From Bin87 sp965220055 (lineage in GTDB: Bacteria > Chloroflexota > Dehalococcoidia > Lucifugimonadales > UBA3495): DNA of 64,000 nt. The notes beneath the pieces were generated by a model, which saw only the letters and a list, made by a program, of their open reading frames with translations, was not told the DNA's origin and searched no databases. Location: positions 62,001 to 126,000 of the forward strand of contig CBDCPE010000001.1 in the NCBI GenBank assembly GCA_965220055.1, given 5' to 3'. The translations under genes and the position numbers were made by a program. Shown piece by piece: positions 43,325 through 53,364 of the stretch. The first letter of the stretch is position 1. Each line of letters begins with the position of its first letter.

Positions 43325-43811
43325 GTCAGTGACCCCAGGGCCTTTCGATTATCGTGGGTGCCGCCGGGAGTCGGCTCGTCCTTCGACAAGCTCAGGATGA
43401 GCGGACGGTGGATGGAGGAACGGTCTGGCGAAAGTCATTGCCGTGTGCTTGGATAATCGAATGACCCTGCAGTGACCCCCACCCTCTTGACATGGGCGAA
43501 CGCCTGTTCCATAATCAATCCCGTCAGGTGATAATTCGCTCAGCCAGAGCCATACGGTCGTTCACGGCCATCCGTTAGCATCAAAATCGCAATACCTGGT
43601 CGTACGACGACAGGGACCGCCGCCGTGCCCACCCGGGCATCTCGCCGGCGCGGTCCTCAGCGGCCACAGGAGACGCCACTATCCTGGGAGATGCGGCCAT
43701 GACCCTCGCGGTCGGCCCGCAGTGATCCGAAACAGGGGCTAAAACTTTGCGTACCACCCCGGCCGTGGGGCTAACCAACGACCATCAGGCTCTGGCTGCA
43801 CGAACCAAATC

Positions 43812-43910
43812 ACCGCACCGACAACCTGACCGCACCGACAACCTGACCGCACCGACAACCAAATCACCGCACCGAGAACCTGACCGCACCGAGAACCTGG
43901 CCGCACCAAC
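43812..43910. repeat. 17-bp tandem repeat
   Basis: The unit ACCGCACCGACAACCTG occurs at 43812, 43829, 43846 (partial), 43866, 43883 and 43900 with changes (GACAACCTG or GAGAACCTG). Two of the copies are separated by AATC. Translation of this region is low-complexity and not a gene. Confidence 0.8.
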
Positions 43911-43994
43911 TATCCGACGCATCTGGCACGTACCCACTTGCGTTCCAACTATCATTACCGAAAACCTGACCGCAGTTAGCAACTGACCCATCTG

Positions 43995-44221
43995 ACACGT
44001 ACCCAATCGCGTTCGAACTGTCATTGCGAGCGCCCGTTCCGTGGTTAATGCCAGCGTCCTTTCTGCGGTCATTGCGAATGCCCGTTCCGTGGTCAATGTC
44101 AGCGTCCTTTCTGCGGTCATTGCGAGCGAAGCGTGGCAATCTCGTCGCCGCAAGCGACGTCGTCCCGGCGATGGGATTGCCACGTCGCTTCGCCCCACGC
44201 GATACCCAACTGGGTACGCGT
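43995..44221. repeat. MITE-like repeat copy F, inverted, with 24-bp period inside
   Basis: Left end CACGTACCCAATCGCGTTCG and right end CAACTGGGTACGCGTGAG are the reverse orientation relative to copies B-E. Units TCATTGCGAGCGCCCGTTCC plus GTGG and TTAATGCCAGCGTCCTTTCT plus GCGG (24 bases each) alternate two times in 44021-44116. Confidence 0.75.
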
Positions 44222-44302
44222 GAGAATCGGTATGCCGTTGACCCGCCGGGCCGCCGCCGCCTACAATCCCGGCAACTCATACCTGACCGCAGGAGCCGCT
44301 CC

Positions 44303-45142
44303 ATGACGACTCACACTGATGATTACGCCCACCCTGAATACTTGACCGACGCCGCCTGGGTCGCCGCGCACCTGGATGATCCCAACGTGGTGGTACTGGA
44401 CTGCGCCAACACCGCCGACGCGTGGCAGCGCGGGCATATCCCGGGCGCGGCCCACGTCGCCGATAACTGGGCCAAGAACCCCGACACCCACCGGCAGCAC
44501 GTCATGACGCCGGAGCAGTTCAAGGCCGTGGCCGAGGGTCTGGGCATCGGCGACGATACCACCGTGGTCACCTACGACCACGCCCAGGGCCTCACCGCAG
44601 CGCGGATGTGGTGGGTGTTCGGCTACTACGGGCACAGCAACGTGAAAGTGCTCAACGGCGGGTGGCGCGCGTGGGTCAACGCCGGGCAGGCAGTGGACTT
44701 CGACCGGCCCAGGGCGCCAGCGTCGGTTACGTTCACTCCGCGGGGCGACGAGTCCTTCATCGCCACCGGCGACGAGCTCAAAGAAGCCTGCGCACTGGAC
44801 AACGTGGTGGTGTGGGACGTACGCAGCGACGCGGAGTGGGACGGCACCGCCGAGAACTACCAGAACAAGCGGGTAGGACACGTTCCGGGTGCGGTGCACT
44901 TGGAGTGGTTCCACCTGATGGACCGCAACACCCACGAGTTCAGGCCGGCGGCGGAGATCCGGCGCATCCTGACGGAGCACGGCATCACGCCCGACAAGAC
45001 GGCGTACTCCTATTGACAAGCCGGCATCCGTGCGGCGCACGGAAACTTCGTACTTCGCCTCGTCGGCTTCGAAAACGCCAGGAACTACGACGCATCCATG
45101 GGAGAGTGGGCCAACCGGGACGACACCCCATTGACCGTTTGA
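44303..45142 (+). CDS. Rhodanese-like thiosulfate/3-mercaptopyruvate sulfurtransferase, candidate selenoprotein
   Basis: Two rhodanese domains. The open frame begins at ATG 44303 (AGGAG upstream) and meets TGA at 45014-45016, codon 238, then continues in frame for 41 more codons to TGA 45140-45142, 279 residues in all, the normal length of this family. Domain 1 carries WQRGHIPGAAHVADNWAKNP; domain 2 carries WDVRSDAEWDG and VGHVPGAVHLEWFHLMD. The TGA falls exactly on the catalytic cysteine: AYSY-U-QAGIRAAHGNF, matching the family C-x-A-G-x-R loop, and the tail VLRLVGFENARNYDASMGEW follows. If Sec is inserted, it is an active sulfurtransferase. Otherwise it is a nonsense mutant. Confidence 0.85.
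45028..45042 (+). promoter_or_regulatory. Candidate bacterial SECIS hairpin
   Basis: CCGTGC 45028-45033 pairs with GCACGG 45037-45042 around loop GGC. The loop starts 17 bases after the TGA, within the range known for bacterial SECIS, and its first base is G as expected. The 6-bp stem is all Watson-Crick. Confidence 0.55.
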
Positions 45143-45165
45143 GCCCGGGGAATGGGAGGCGGCCG

Positions 45166-45417
45166 ATGAAAATACTTAGCCCGACGATGAACATTTCGGG
45201 CGGGTCCGCGATTATATCGGTCGGGGCCGCGATCATCTCAGGAGCGGCCGGCCTTCTGTTGGTCGGCTACCTGATCTACTGGCAAACGCGGCAATCCGAA
45301 GCGCGCGCCGTAGCCGCCGAGGCGACCGTTGCTCAACTGCGCGCCGAGGTGGCCGAACTGCGAGCCGCAACGGCGTCCCTGAGGAACTTGCGCCGGCGCA
45401 ACCGGCGAAGGCGTTAG
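45166..45417 (+). CDS. Small membrane protein with coiled-coil tail
   Basis: An 83-residue protein from ATG 45166, with GGGAGG upstream at the normal distance. It has a hydrophobic helix (GAAGLLLVGYLIYWQTRQ), then an Ala/Glu/Leu heptad-like stretch (AEATVAQLRAEVAELRAATA) and a very basic end (RNLRRRNRRRR). No family is known. It starts 24 bases after the rhodanese and ends 9 bases before the nuclease gene, so it may be cotranscribed with both. Confidence 0.6.
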   Translation: MKILSPTMNISGGSAIISVGAAIISGAAGLLLVGYLIYWQTRQSEARAVAAEATVAQLRAEVAELRAATASLRNLRRRNRRRR

Positions 45418-45426
45418 CGGGCACCC

Positions 45427-45978
45427 ATGGCCCGCAGGGTACGGGTACGGCGGGTGGTTGACGGGGACTCCGTAGAAGTCAAGTATGCCGGCGTGTTCAG
45501 CTTCCTGCGGCGGCCCTTCCCGGTGCGGCTGTACGGAATCGACGCGCCGGAGCTGGCCCAGCCCTACGGACAGGAGTCGCGCAAGCAGCTGGCGTCGCTG
45601 GTGCGCCGAGGCGGGATCCGCATGGAGTCGGTGACCACCGACCGCTATGGCCGCACCGTGGGTATCCTGTATCCGCGTCGGCGGCGGGCCGAGCCGGTCA
45701 ACGTCGCCATGGTACGCTCGGGCATGGCGTGGTGGTATCGCCGCTACGGCAGGCGCGGCCTGAGTTTCCCCGAGGCCGAGGCGGAAGCGAAACGGCGGCG
45801 GCGCGGGGTCTGGAAGGACGGTGACCGCGTCCGGCGACCCTGGGACTACCGCGCCGACCAGCGACGGGCCAGGCAGCGACGGGGGCGGACGCGCCGAATC
45901 ATCACATGGTGCGTCGTCGCGGCGGTGGTGGTGGCGATCGCCATGGGGTTGGCAGTGATCATCAGCCTGTTTTGGTAG
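45427..45978 (+). CDS. Staphylococcal nuclease-like (thermonuclease) domain protein with C-terminal helix
   Basis: A 183-residue protein: ARRVRVRRVVDGDSVEVKYA, with the VDGD metal loop, VRLYGIDAPELAQPYGQESR, VTTDRYGRTVGILYPRRRRA and EAEAKRRRRGVWKDG, all standard for the SNase fold. A C-terminal segment IITWCVVAAVVVAIAMGLAV is a membrane anchor, unusual for the family. It could cleave nucleic acids outside or at the membrane. It is probably transcribed with the small membrane gene. Confidence 0.88.
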   Translation: MARRVRVRRVVDGDSVEVKYAGVFSFLRRPFPVRLYGIDAPELAQPYGQESRKQLASLVRRGGIRMESVTTDRYGRTVGILYPRRRRAEPVNVAMVRSGMAWWYRRYGRRGLSFPEAEAEAKRRRRGVWKDGDRVRRPWDYRADQRRARQRRGRTRRIITWCVVAAVVVAIAMGLAVIISLFW

Positions 45979-45999
45979 GCTGTGCTTTGGTAGGCTGCG

Positions 46000-47433
46000 T
46001 TACGGCGGTACCAGCGGATGCCCGATCAGGCCCCAGTAGGGGATCACCAGGAACAGGAGCACGACGGCGGCGATGACGGTCATAGTGATCCCGAACCGGA
46101 AGATCTCGGGATTGGCGATGTTGGCCCGTTGGAATATGAACACGCTCGCGGTCGCGCCGGCCCCGTAGTAGACCACGGAGTCGCCGATCACCACGGCGGC
46201 CATGCCGCACACCAGCGGGTCCAGGCCCAAGGACTCGGCGGCGGCCATGGTTACGGGTATCACCAGCGCCAGGTAGCCGGCGATGTTGGGCAGCAGCATC
46301 CGCAGGAAGGCGAAACACACGCATAGCGCCAGCAGGATCAGCATGGGCGCGGATGTCAACTGCGATACTCCTCCGACCAGCGTTTCCGAGAACCAGGCCG
46401 CGGCGCCCGTGGTTACCAGGGTGTGGGACAGCGAAAGGGACGAGGCGATGATGAAGAAGTTGGACCAGCCCAGGTTCCGCTCGAATTCGCTCCAGGTGAG
46501 GATGCCCACCCGGGGAAGCAGGATCAAGCACATGGCGATGAGCGCGGGCACCGCCGGATGGAGGCCGTGGGCAAAGTCGGTGAACCAGAGCAGGGCGGTC
46601 AGCATGACGATGGCGGCGGCTCGGATCTCGGTTGGGCTCATCCGGCCCAGCGAAACGGACGCGGCTACAGCAGCGTCATCCAGGCGGAAGCCGGACCGGT
46701 AGAACACGAACAACACGGTCCCGCCCACGACCAGATTGGCGTAGAAAGGCACGCTCATCAGTACGAACCACTGCGTCCAGGAAAAGTCGCCCAGGAGGCC
46801 AGAGGCCACGACCGGGGTGATCCCACCGGCCAGCAGCGCGGTGGAACCGAGGCGGTTGAGGCTGCCCATGGCCACCATCATGGCCTTGTACAGCGGGTGT
46901 TCTCTGGGTACGTTCCAGTGCTGCAGCACCTGCTCGTACACGTGGACCATGATGGCCCCACGGGTACTGGCCGACGGCAGGGCAAAGGTGAGCGCGGCGA
47001 AGGAGAACAGCATCTGCACGTACAGCAGGCGCGGGCTGCCACCGGCTCCCCGCATCAGATATGTGGCCATGCGTTGCGCCAGCCCCGAGCGTTGCACGGC
47101 TAGCCCCAGCGTCAAGATGCCGACGAGGAAGTAGGCCACCGGCTGGGAGAAACCGTAGAGGGCCGTTCCGAAGTCGGGCACGGCTCCCACCAGTACCAGA
47201 AGCACCACACCGACGACACCGACGACCGCAATGGGTATCGCCTCGGTGGCCCAGAGGATCACCGCCAGGACCATGATCGCCAGAGCCCGTTGCCCCGGGT
47301 CGGAGAGACCGTCGGGCGTAGGCGCCAGCAGGATCCCCAGGAAAACCGCAATGGCAAAGCCCAGTTTGGCCGCCGCCAGGCTCCGAAACGCCGGAAAGAA
47401 GCTGGGAATGCTCGGCAAGTTGCCCGCCGGCAT
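46000..47433 (-). CDS. SLC13/DASS-family anion transporter
   Basis: A 477-residue multi-pass membrane protein. It has ALAIMVLAVILWATEAIPIA, then VAYFLVGILTLGLAVQRSGL, STRGAIMVHVYEQVLQHWNV and a C-terminal LPNIAGYLALVIPVTMAAAE with a GDSVVYYGAGATASVFIFQR segment. DASS family members use sodium or exchange to import di- or tricarboxylates or sulfate. The substrate is unknown. It follows RelA/SpoT by 32 bases on the minus strand, so it might be cotranscribed. Confidence 0.88.
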   Translation of the reverse strand: MPAGNLPSIPSFFPAFRSLAAAKLGFAIAVFLGILLAPTPDGLSDPGQRALAIMVLAVILWATEAIPIAVVGVVGVVLLVLVGAVPDFGTALYGFSQPVAYFLVGILTLGLAVQRSGLAQRMATYLMRGAGGSPRLLYVQMLFSFAALTFALPSASTRGAIMVHVYEQVLQHWNVPREHPLYKAMMVAMGSLNRLGSTALLAGGITPVVASGLLGDFSWTQWFVLMSVPFYANLVVGGTVLFVFYRSGFRLDDAAVAASVSLGRMSPTEIRAAAIVMLTALLWFTDFAHGLHPAVPALIAMCLILLPRVGILTWSEFERNLGWSNFFIIASSLSLSHTLVTTGAAAWFSETLVGGVSQLTSAPMLILLALCVCFAFLRMLLPNIAGYLALVIPVTMAAAESLGLDPLVCGMAAVVIGDSVVYYGAGATASVFIFQRANIANPEIFRFGITMTVIAAVVLLFLVIPYWGLIGHPLVPP

Positions 47434-47465
47434 CCGGCGAGCGCGTCAATCCCGTGCCGGGACGA

Positions 47466-49691
47466 TTAGCGCTCGGTCTGCCTCAGGGGACTGCTGGTGA
47501 CGCGACTCACCGAGGTGACCCCGCGGATCCCCTCGATGCGGGAGAACACTCGGTTCAACTCCTCGAGATCCTTGACATGGATGGTAAATTCCATGCTGAC
47601 CGTAGCGTCGTCGTTCTCCCGGGTAACCGCCCAGGCGATGTTGATCTTGTCGTCCGATACCTTGATGGTAACGTCCCGCAGCAGGCCAACGCGGTCCATG
47701 GCCTCGATGCGGATGCGGACCGGGTACAGTTCCCGCTTCTGCCCCCAAGACACCGGAACCAGCCGCTCCTTTTCGTCCTCGTTGAGCACGTTGATGCAGC
47801 CTTCCTTGTGCACGCTGACACCACGGGAGCGTGTCACGAAGCCGATGATCGGATCGCCCTGAATGGGGCTGCAGCATCGGGCGATGCTGGTCAGCAGATC
47901 ACCCACCCCCAGCACGGAAATGCCCGACGACGGGCTGGACGGAGACGCAGACCCCTTGAGCTTGGGCATCCAGGGCGCCTCGTCCAGCTCATCGTTGCGG
48001 AATTGGCTCAGCCGCGCGGACAGGGCGGAGTCGCTCAGCTCGCCGGAGCCCAGCGCGGCCAGAAGGTCCTCCATGCTGTCGTAGCGACACGCTTCGATCA
48101 CCTCGCGGTCGGACATCTTGATACCCATACGGCGCAACTCGCGGCGCAGGAGCTCGCGGCCACGGGTGATATTGGCGCTGCGGGCCTGACGGTTGAACCA
48201 GGAGCGGATCTTCTGACGCGTGCTGTTGGTCGCCACGTATCCCCGGGCCGGGTTCAGCCAGTCCGGAGACGGGCCACGGCCCGTCTTTCCGGCCACCACC
48301 TCGACGGTGTCGCCGTTGTGCAGCGGCGTGTCCAGCGACATCAGCTTGCCGTTCACCTTGGCGCCGGAGATGCGGTTTCCCAGGTCGGTGTGAATCTTGT
48401 AGGCAAAGTCGATGGGAGTGGCGCCGGCGACCATCTCCACGATGTCGCCCTTGGGGGTGTAGACGAATACCTGATCGCGGAACAGGTCTTCCCGCACCCG
48501 CTCCAGGAACTCGTCGGTGTCCGGCGTCTCGCGCTGCCATTCTAGCAGTTGACGCAGCCCAGTCATCCGCTCTTCAAATGTGCCGCTGCCCCCGGACGAG
48601 CCGCCCCGTTCCTTATAACGCCAGTGGGCAGCGACGCCGTATTCCGCAACCTGGTGCATGTCCCGGGTCTTGATTTGCACTTCCAGCGGATGTCCGCCGT
48701 CGCACAGCACCGTGGTGTGCAACGCCTGGTACATGTTCTTCTTGGGCGTGGCAATGTAGTCGTCGAACTGGCCGGGAATTGGACTCCACATCCGGTGCGT
48801 GATGCCGAGGGCGGTGTAGCAATCGGCAATCTCGTCGACGATTACGCGGAGGGCGTACAGGTCGTAGATGTCGCTAAGCTCCTTGCCCTCGGCCGCGTAT
48901 TTCTCGATCTTGTTGTGTATGGAGTAGATGCCCTTGGGACGGCCGCTCACATCCGCGTCGAGACGATTTTCCGCCAACTCGGTCTTGAGGTGATCGGCGA
49001 CTTCATCCACGTAGGCTTCGCGTTGAGATCGCCGTGCGGCCAGCATCCGGGAAATCTCACGATATCGGGTCTCGTTCAGGTGCCGGAAGGCCAGGTCGTC
49101 AAGCTGCCACTTCAGCTCCCAGATCCCGAGCCGGTGGGCCAGGGGTGAGTAAACGTCCAGGGTCTCCTGGGCGATGCGCCGGCGCTTGTCTTCGGGGAGT
49201 GCATCCAGCGTGCGCATGTTGTGCAGCCGGTCGGCGAGCTTGATAAGCACGACGCGGATGTCCTCGGCCATTGCCACCAGCATCTTGCGCAGGCTTTCGG
49301 CATATAGGTTCTCCGCTGCCGTCGCGCCCTTGGCCTCTGCGTCAGGGGGCCGATAGTCCACGCGGGCCAGCTTGGTGACGCCGTCGACCAGCCGGGACAC
49401 GTTGGTGCCGAAGCGGGACGCCAGTTCGTCCACGCCAACCCCGCAGTCCTCCAGCACGTCGTGGAGCAGGGCCGCCATGATGGTGTCGGGGTCGAGGTAA
49501 AGGTCGGCAAGGATGGTGGCGGCCGCCAGGGGGTGCACGATATAGGGGTCGCCGGACCGCCGCAACTGGCCGTCGTGGCACCTTTCCGCGAAGTCGTAGG
49601 CCGACCTGATGCGCTCCAGTTGATTCGGATCGTCCACGTATTCAGAAACGCGAGCGATCAGATCGGTGGACTCGCTGGTGACCGCGACCAT
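47466..49691 (-). CDS. RelA/SpoT-family (p)ppGpp synthetase/hydrolase
   Basis: A 741-residue protein with ATG 49691 and AGGAGGG upstream. It has an HD hydrolase domain (GDPYIVHPLAAATILADLYL, ALLHDVLEDCGV, IKLADRLHNMRTLDA), a synthetase domain (VVDEIADCY region and HTTVLCDGGHPLEVQIKTRD), a TGS domain (VFVYTPKGDIVEMVAGATPI, DFAYKIHTDLGNRISGAKVN), and a C-terminal ACT domain (SVHKEGCINV, VSMEFTIHVKD). HD residues are retained, so hydrolysis is plausible, making it a bifunctional Rel. It sits just upstream of the DASS transporter gene. Confidence 0.95.
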   Translation of the reverse strand: MVAVTSESTDLIARVSEYVDDPNQLERIRSAYDFAERCHDGQLRRSGDPYIVHPLAAATILADLYLDPDTIMAALLHDVLEDCGVGVDELASRFGTNVSRLVDGVTKLARVDYRPPDAEAKGATAAENLYAESLRKMLVAMAEDIRVVLIKLADRLHNMRTLDALPEDKRRRIAQETLDVYSPLAHRLGIWELKWQLDDLAFRHLNETRYREISRMLAARRSQREAYVDEVADHLKTELAENRLDADVSGRPKGIYSIHNKIEKYAAEGKELSDIYDLYALRVIVDEIADCYTALGITHRMWSPIPGQFDDYIATPKKNMYQALHTTVLCDGGHPLEVQIKTRDMHQVAEYGVAAHWRYKERGGSSGGSGTFEERMTGLRQLLEWQRETPDTDEFLERVREDLFRDQVFVYTPKGDIVEMVAGATPIDFAYKIHTDLGNRISGAKVNGKLMSLDTPLHNGDTVEVVAGKTGRGPSPDWLNPARGYVATNSTRQKIRSWFNRQARSANITRGRELLRRELRRMGIKMSDREVIEACRYDSMEDLLAALGSGELSDSALSARLSQFRNDELDEAPWMPKLKGSASPSSPSSGISVLGVGDLLTSIARCCSPIQGDPIIGFVTRSRGVSVHKEGCINVLNEDEKERLVPVSWGQKRELYPVRIRIEAMDRVGLLRDVTIKVSDDKINIAWAVTRENDDATVSMEFTIHVKDLEELNRVFSRIEGIRGVTSVSRVTSSPLRQTER

Positions 49692-49981
49692 AGGCACCCT
49701 CCTGACTGGAATGGGATGCGGGCGCGGTCGGACCTTCGCCCGGGCGCATCCTCGCGCTGCAACCTGTCCGACGATGATAACCACCCGCCCTGGGTATGTC
49801 CAGAGCGGGGTAGTCTGGCGGGTATTGTATTCGTTCGATAATCCCGCGCCTCGACTCCGCGTCCTGGAAGGGGGCTGCGCTTGCTTGACATGGGCATGTG
49901 TTCCGTCACCAGATCGGACACCCAGCAGGTGTCGATTGACGTAACCAAACCCGCGGTCACTATCTGCCCGACAGCACGATC

Positions 49982-52215
49982 CTATGGCGATGTCGCGGCG
50001 CAGATCGGGCACGCCCCACCGCGATTGGTGATGGTCAGATACTGCCAATAATTGGGCGCTTCAGGCCACGTCGGTTGGCCGTACCGGGAGTTGTTGCTCA
50101 ATACCGTGCAGGCGTGGTAGACGCCCTCCTGGAGGCCGGGAAAGGTGTACGTGGGGCGAATGGGGTCGAGATTCTGGGCCTCCACGTCAAAGTACAGGAA
50201 TGCCTCCCGCCAGTTACCGGTGTTGCTCGCCTTGGCCCTGGGGTAGTCGCGCTCCATGTTCACGCAACCAATACGGTAATGGGTCGCACCCGGAGCTGCG
50301 TCCCAAGTAATGACTGCCTCTCCGGTATTGCGTCCGTTGACGGCAGTGATGTTGCCGGCCGGCCCCGCCGCGACGCTGACAGCCGCCAACGACGGGTCGG
50401 GCAACTCGGCCAGGCCGTAGCCCCAGGTGTTGTCCGCTCCCGCTGATCCCCGCTCAGCGGCGTTTTGCTTCAGGTAATGGGCAATGAAGTCCGGGCGGTA
50501 ATTCGTGAACCGCTGCTTGACCAGCGCGGCGAGGCCCGTGATATGAGGCGCTGAGTGGGACGTGCCGCAAGTCGGATAAAGGGTGCCTCCGTCAGGTGAG
50601 GCGACAGGCGGGTTGGTCACCGTGGGATTGCAGGTAATTCCCGTGATGTCCGGCTTTATGCGGCCGTCGATGGTCGGGCCCCGGGAACTGTATTCGGCGA
50701 TTTGTTGGGTATCTGTCCAATGTGTCGCTCCCACCGCCATCATGCCAGGGTTTCGACCTTCCGCCGGGTTTCCCATGTGATGCCCGGGCGAATAGTACTG
50801 CAGGTCGTCGTCGATCCACGCGGTCAGCTGGATCCACGTGGGATCTTCCCGGCAGGTTTCCTTACTTATCGCTAGGCCATAAACTCCAGATTGGGCGGCC
50901 GTAGCCTCCTTAGACAAAATCAAGCCGGCCACTGGATTGCTCGCCGGACTGCCATCCTGTACGGTCGTATCCGAGCCTGCCACTAACAATTCGCCGTCGT
51001 CCCTGACACGGATCAAATACAACGTCCCTGATCTAGGTCGCAATCGGCCCTTCCCCAACTATCGTCCCAGCGCAAAAACGCGGAAAATGTGCTCCCTTCA
51101 TCTAGATAAAAGCCGTTTACTTCGTCCAAGGGTTTAAAATTGTGGTTACCATCAGCGTCTGGGTCAGAGAATGTGCCGTACCAAACGTTCCGCGCGTGGT
51201 TACCACCTGCGGTTACCCACGTAATGCCCCGGGAAATCGCAAAGTCGATGACGTTGAGCGGGCTATTGCTGTACGGAGAGGTACCATCGCCTGGCCCGTC
51301 CGGGCCATATCCCAGCGAGAGGTTGATGACCCGCACCCCTTGGGCCGCCATCCATTCAACTGCGCTTCGCAAATCCCCAGCCGTTATGGGATTGGCGATG
51401 TAGAGCGTTACATTAGGCGCCACGTCAACCAGCGTTTCGGCTACTGTTGTTCCGTGGTTTCCGTCCACCTCACAATCAGCCAGCGCGGAGGACGGCGCCC
51501 GCGCAGTTGGGAAGTAACACCGGGCCACCACATTGCGCGGCAATTGGCTTCCCTGCAATCGGGTAAATCCCTCAAACCCGGAGTCAATCACCCCAACCTT
51601 GACGTTTTCCCCGCGAAACCCGGCACCGTGCCAGGCGTCGGCCCCGTGAATGTTGACCCCGTCGCTGATGACGGCAGGTTGGGCCAGGTTGGATGACGTG
51701 GGGCGCGGCGGCAACGCGGGAACCACGGTGTCCACGCGCAATACCCCAGCTTGCTCGGACGCTGCGCCCAACTGGGACGGCGGCACGTGCGCCTCAATGT
51801 AGTCTTCCCCCACATTGCGGACGAATATCCCGTTCTCCTCCAGGTACTCCCGCACGTCGTCCACGCGGCCCGACTCGATGTAGAACGTAACCAGCACGGG
51901 CTCGTCATCCTGATTTGATCGCGCCGCGTCCGTGCCGGCTGGCGTTAGCGTCGAGGAGGCTACTTCTGCCAGCCGGTTCAGGTTGGAATCGAGATTTGGA
52001 TACTGCGGTGGTTCTTTCGGTGGCAACGGCGGCAGGTTGGATTGCCCCGGGGCATCTCCGGATTGCGGCGATACACCTTCGGGAGTCGCCGCAACCGGTT
52101 CGGGCTTTATGGTCGCGATGCTTTGGTCGGCGGGGCCGCATCCTACAATAAATGCCGAAATTGCCAGTACAGCCCATGCCGCCAGCACAGCCCAACACCT
52201 CCGGGATTTAGGCAA
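49982..52215 (-). pseudogene. Subtilisin-like (S8) serine protease lipoprotein, frameshifted
   Basis: Upstream part (52215 to 51013, TTG start) has a lipobox-like AFIVGC, the Asp motif KVGVIDSGFEG and the His motif GNHGTTVAE, and ends at ...WGRADCDLDQGRCI stop. The downstream part is in another frame (51058 to 49982): DDGELLVAGSDTTVQ, IAEYSSRGPTIDG and the Ser motif TCGTSHSAPHITG, then an extra beta domain. The break is an 8-base insertion CGTCCCTG at 51023-51030 (plus strand) that copies 50998-51005. Removing it gives DLDLYLIRVRDDGELL. The triad is otherwise complete. Confidence 0.85.
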
Positions 52216-52416
52216 CGTCGTTATGTCTATCCTTCATTTATGATGTAGTTTGAGCGAACCATGATACTGCGCACTTTCGCTATGCCGGTGCACGGCTGCA
52301 CAACAGAATGCGCTCAATTCACATAGATACACCACCGTAGTCCGGTGGATGGGATTCCCACCGGCTGTGGGCTTCGATTAGCCCCTGCTAAGGGGTGACG
52401 ATAATAGCAGGGTAGC

Positions 52417-53364
52417 TTACTGGAACAGTTCTCCCACCGAGCGGCCCTCGTGGATGCGCTTGATGGCCTCACCCAGCAAGGGAGCCACCGACAGTACCGT
52501 CAGGTTGCCGACCTTCTGCTCGGTGGTCAAGGGCACGGAGTCGGTCACCACAACCTCCTTGAACGCGCTCTCCTTCAGGAGCTTCGGAGCCACAGGAGAG
52601 AACACCGGATGGGTGGCGCAACAGAAAACCTCGGTCACGCCGGCATCCAATAGAGCGTTGGCGGCGTTGACGATGGTACCACCGGTGAGGATTTCGTCAT
52701 CGAAAGTCAGGGCGCGCATTCCGCGCACGTCACCGATGACGTTCAGTGTTTCGGAGCGGTCGTCGTTGGCGGTGCGGCGCTTTTCGATTACCGCAACCGG
52801 GACGCCCAGCCGTCCCGCCATGTCCCGCGCCCGTTTGCTGATGCCAAAGTCGACGGCGACGAGCACCAGGTTTTGCAGCCCCTTTTCGGCAAAGTAGTTG
52901 GACAGTATGGGCTCAGCCGTCAGTTCGTCCACCGGAATGCTGAAAAATCCCTGGATCTGCCCGGCGTGAAGGTCCAGCGTGAGCACGCGGTCGGCCCCGG
53001 CGGTGGTGATGAGATCAGCCACCAGACGCGCAGTTATCGGCACTCGCGGTTGGTCTTTCTTATCGGTGCGCCCGTAGCCATAGTATGAGATCACCGCCGT
53101 GATCCGTCCGGCCGACGCCCGTTTGCAGGCGTCGATCATGATCAGGAGTTCCATCAGGTTGTCGTTGGTCGGAGCCACCGTGGGCTGCACGATGAACACG
53201 TCGCGTTCGCGGATGTTCTCCCCAATGCGGACGAAGGTGTTGTCGTTGGCGAACTTGAACGTCTCGCTATCTCCCAGAGGAATTCCCAGGTAGTCGCAAA
53301 CGTCCCGGGCCAGTTGGGGATGCGCGTTGCCGGAGAATACCTTGAGTTCTTCGAGCGTGGGCAT
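52417..53364 (-). CDS. prs: Ribose-phosphate pyrophosphokinase
   Basis: A 315-residue PRPP synthetase, ATG 53364 with AAGGTG upstream. It has LKVFSGNAHPQLARDVCDYL, ISYYGYGRTDKKDQPRVPIT, LDLHAGQIQGFFSIPVDELT and the PRPP-binding loop DDEILTGGTIVNAANALLDA. It makes PRPP from ribose-5-phosphate and ATP for nucleotide, His and Trp synthesis. It is a single-copy housekeeping gene in most genomes. The loop differs from the usual DDMIDTAGT in having EILTGG. Confidence 0.95.
   Translation of the reverse strand: MPTLEELKVFSGNAHPQLARDVCDYLGIPLGDSETFKFANDNTFVRIGENIRERDVFIVQPTVAPTNDNLMELLIMIDACKRASAGRITAVISYYGYGRTDKKDQPRVPITARLVADLITTAGADRVLTLDLHAGQIQGFFSIPVDELTAEPILSNYFAEKGLQNLVLVAVDFGISKRARDMAGRLGVPVAVIEKRRTANDDRSETLNVIGDVRGMRALTFDDEILTGGTIVNAANALLDAGVTEVFCCATHPVFSPVAPKLLKESAFKEVVVTDSVPLTTEQKVGNLTVLSVAPLLGEAIKRIHEGRSVGELFQ

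Larger units (their letters stand above)
42649..44302. other. 1.65-kb repeat-rich gene-free region
   Basis: No convincing gene. It holds four MITE-like copies, a 17-bp tandem repeat and a common GTCCTTCGACAAGCTCAGGA element near 43378. Long frames here are artefacts of the repeats. The region borders the toxin-antitoxin island and the rhodanese gene. Confidence 0.75.

Noticed and set aside
45014..45016. Simple nonsense mutation making the rhodanese a pseudogene
   Set aside because: Not excluded, but less likely: the stop is TGA exactly at the catalytic Cys, the remaining frame is intact, and a SECIS-like hairpin follows.
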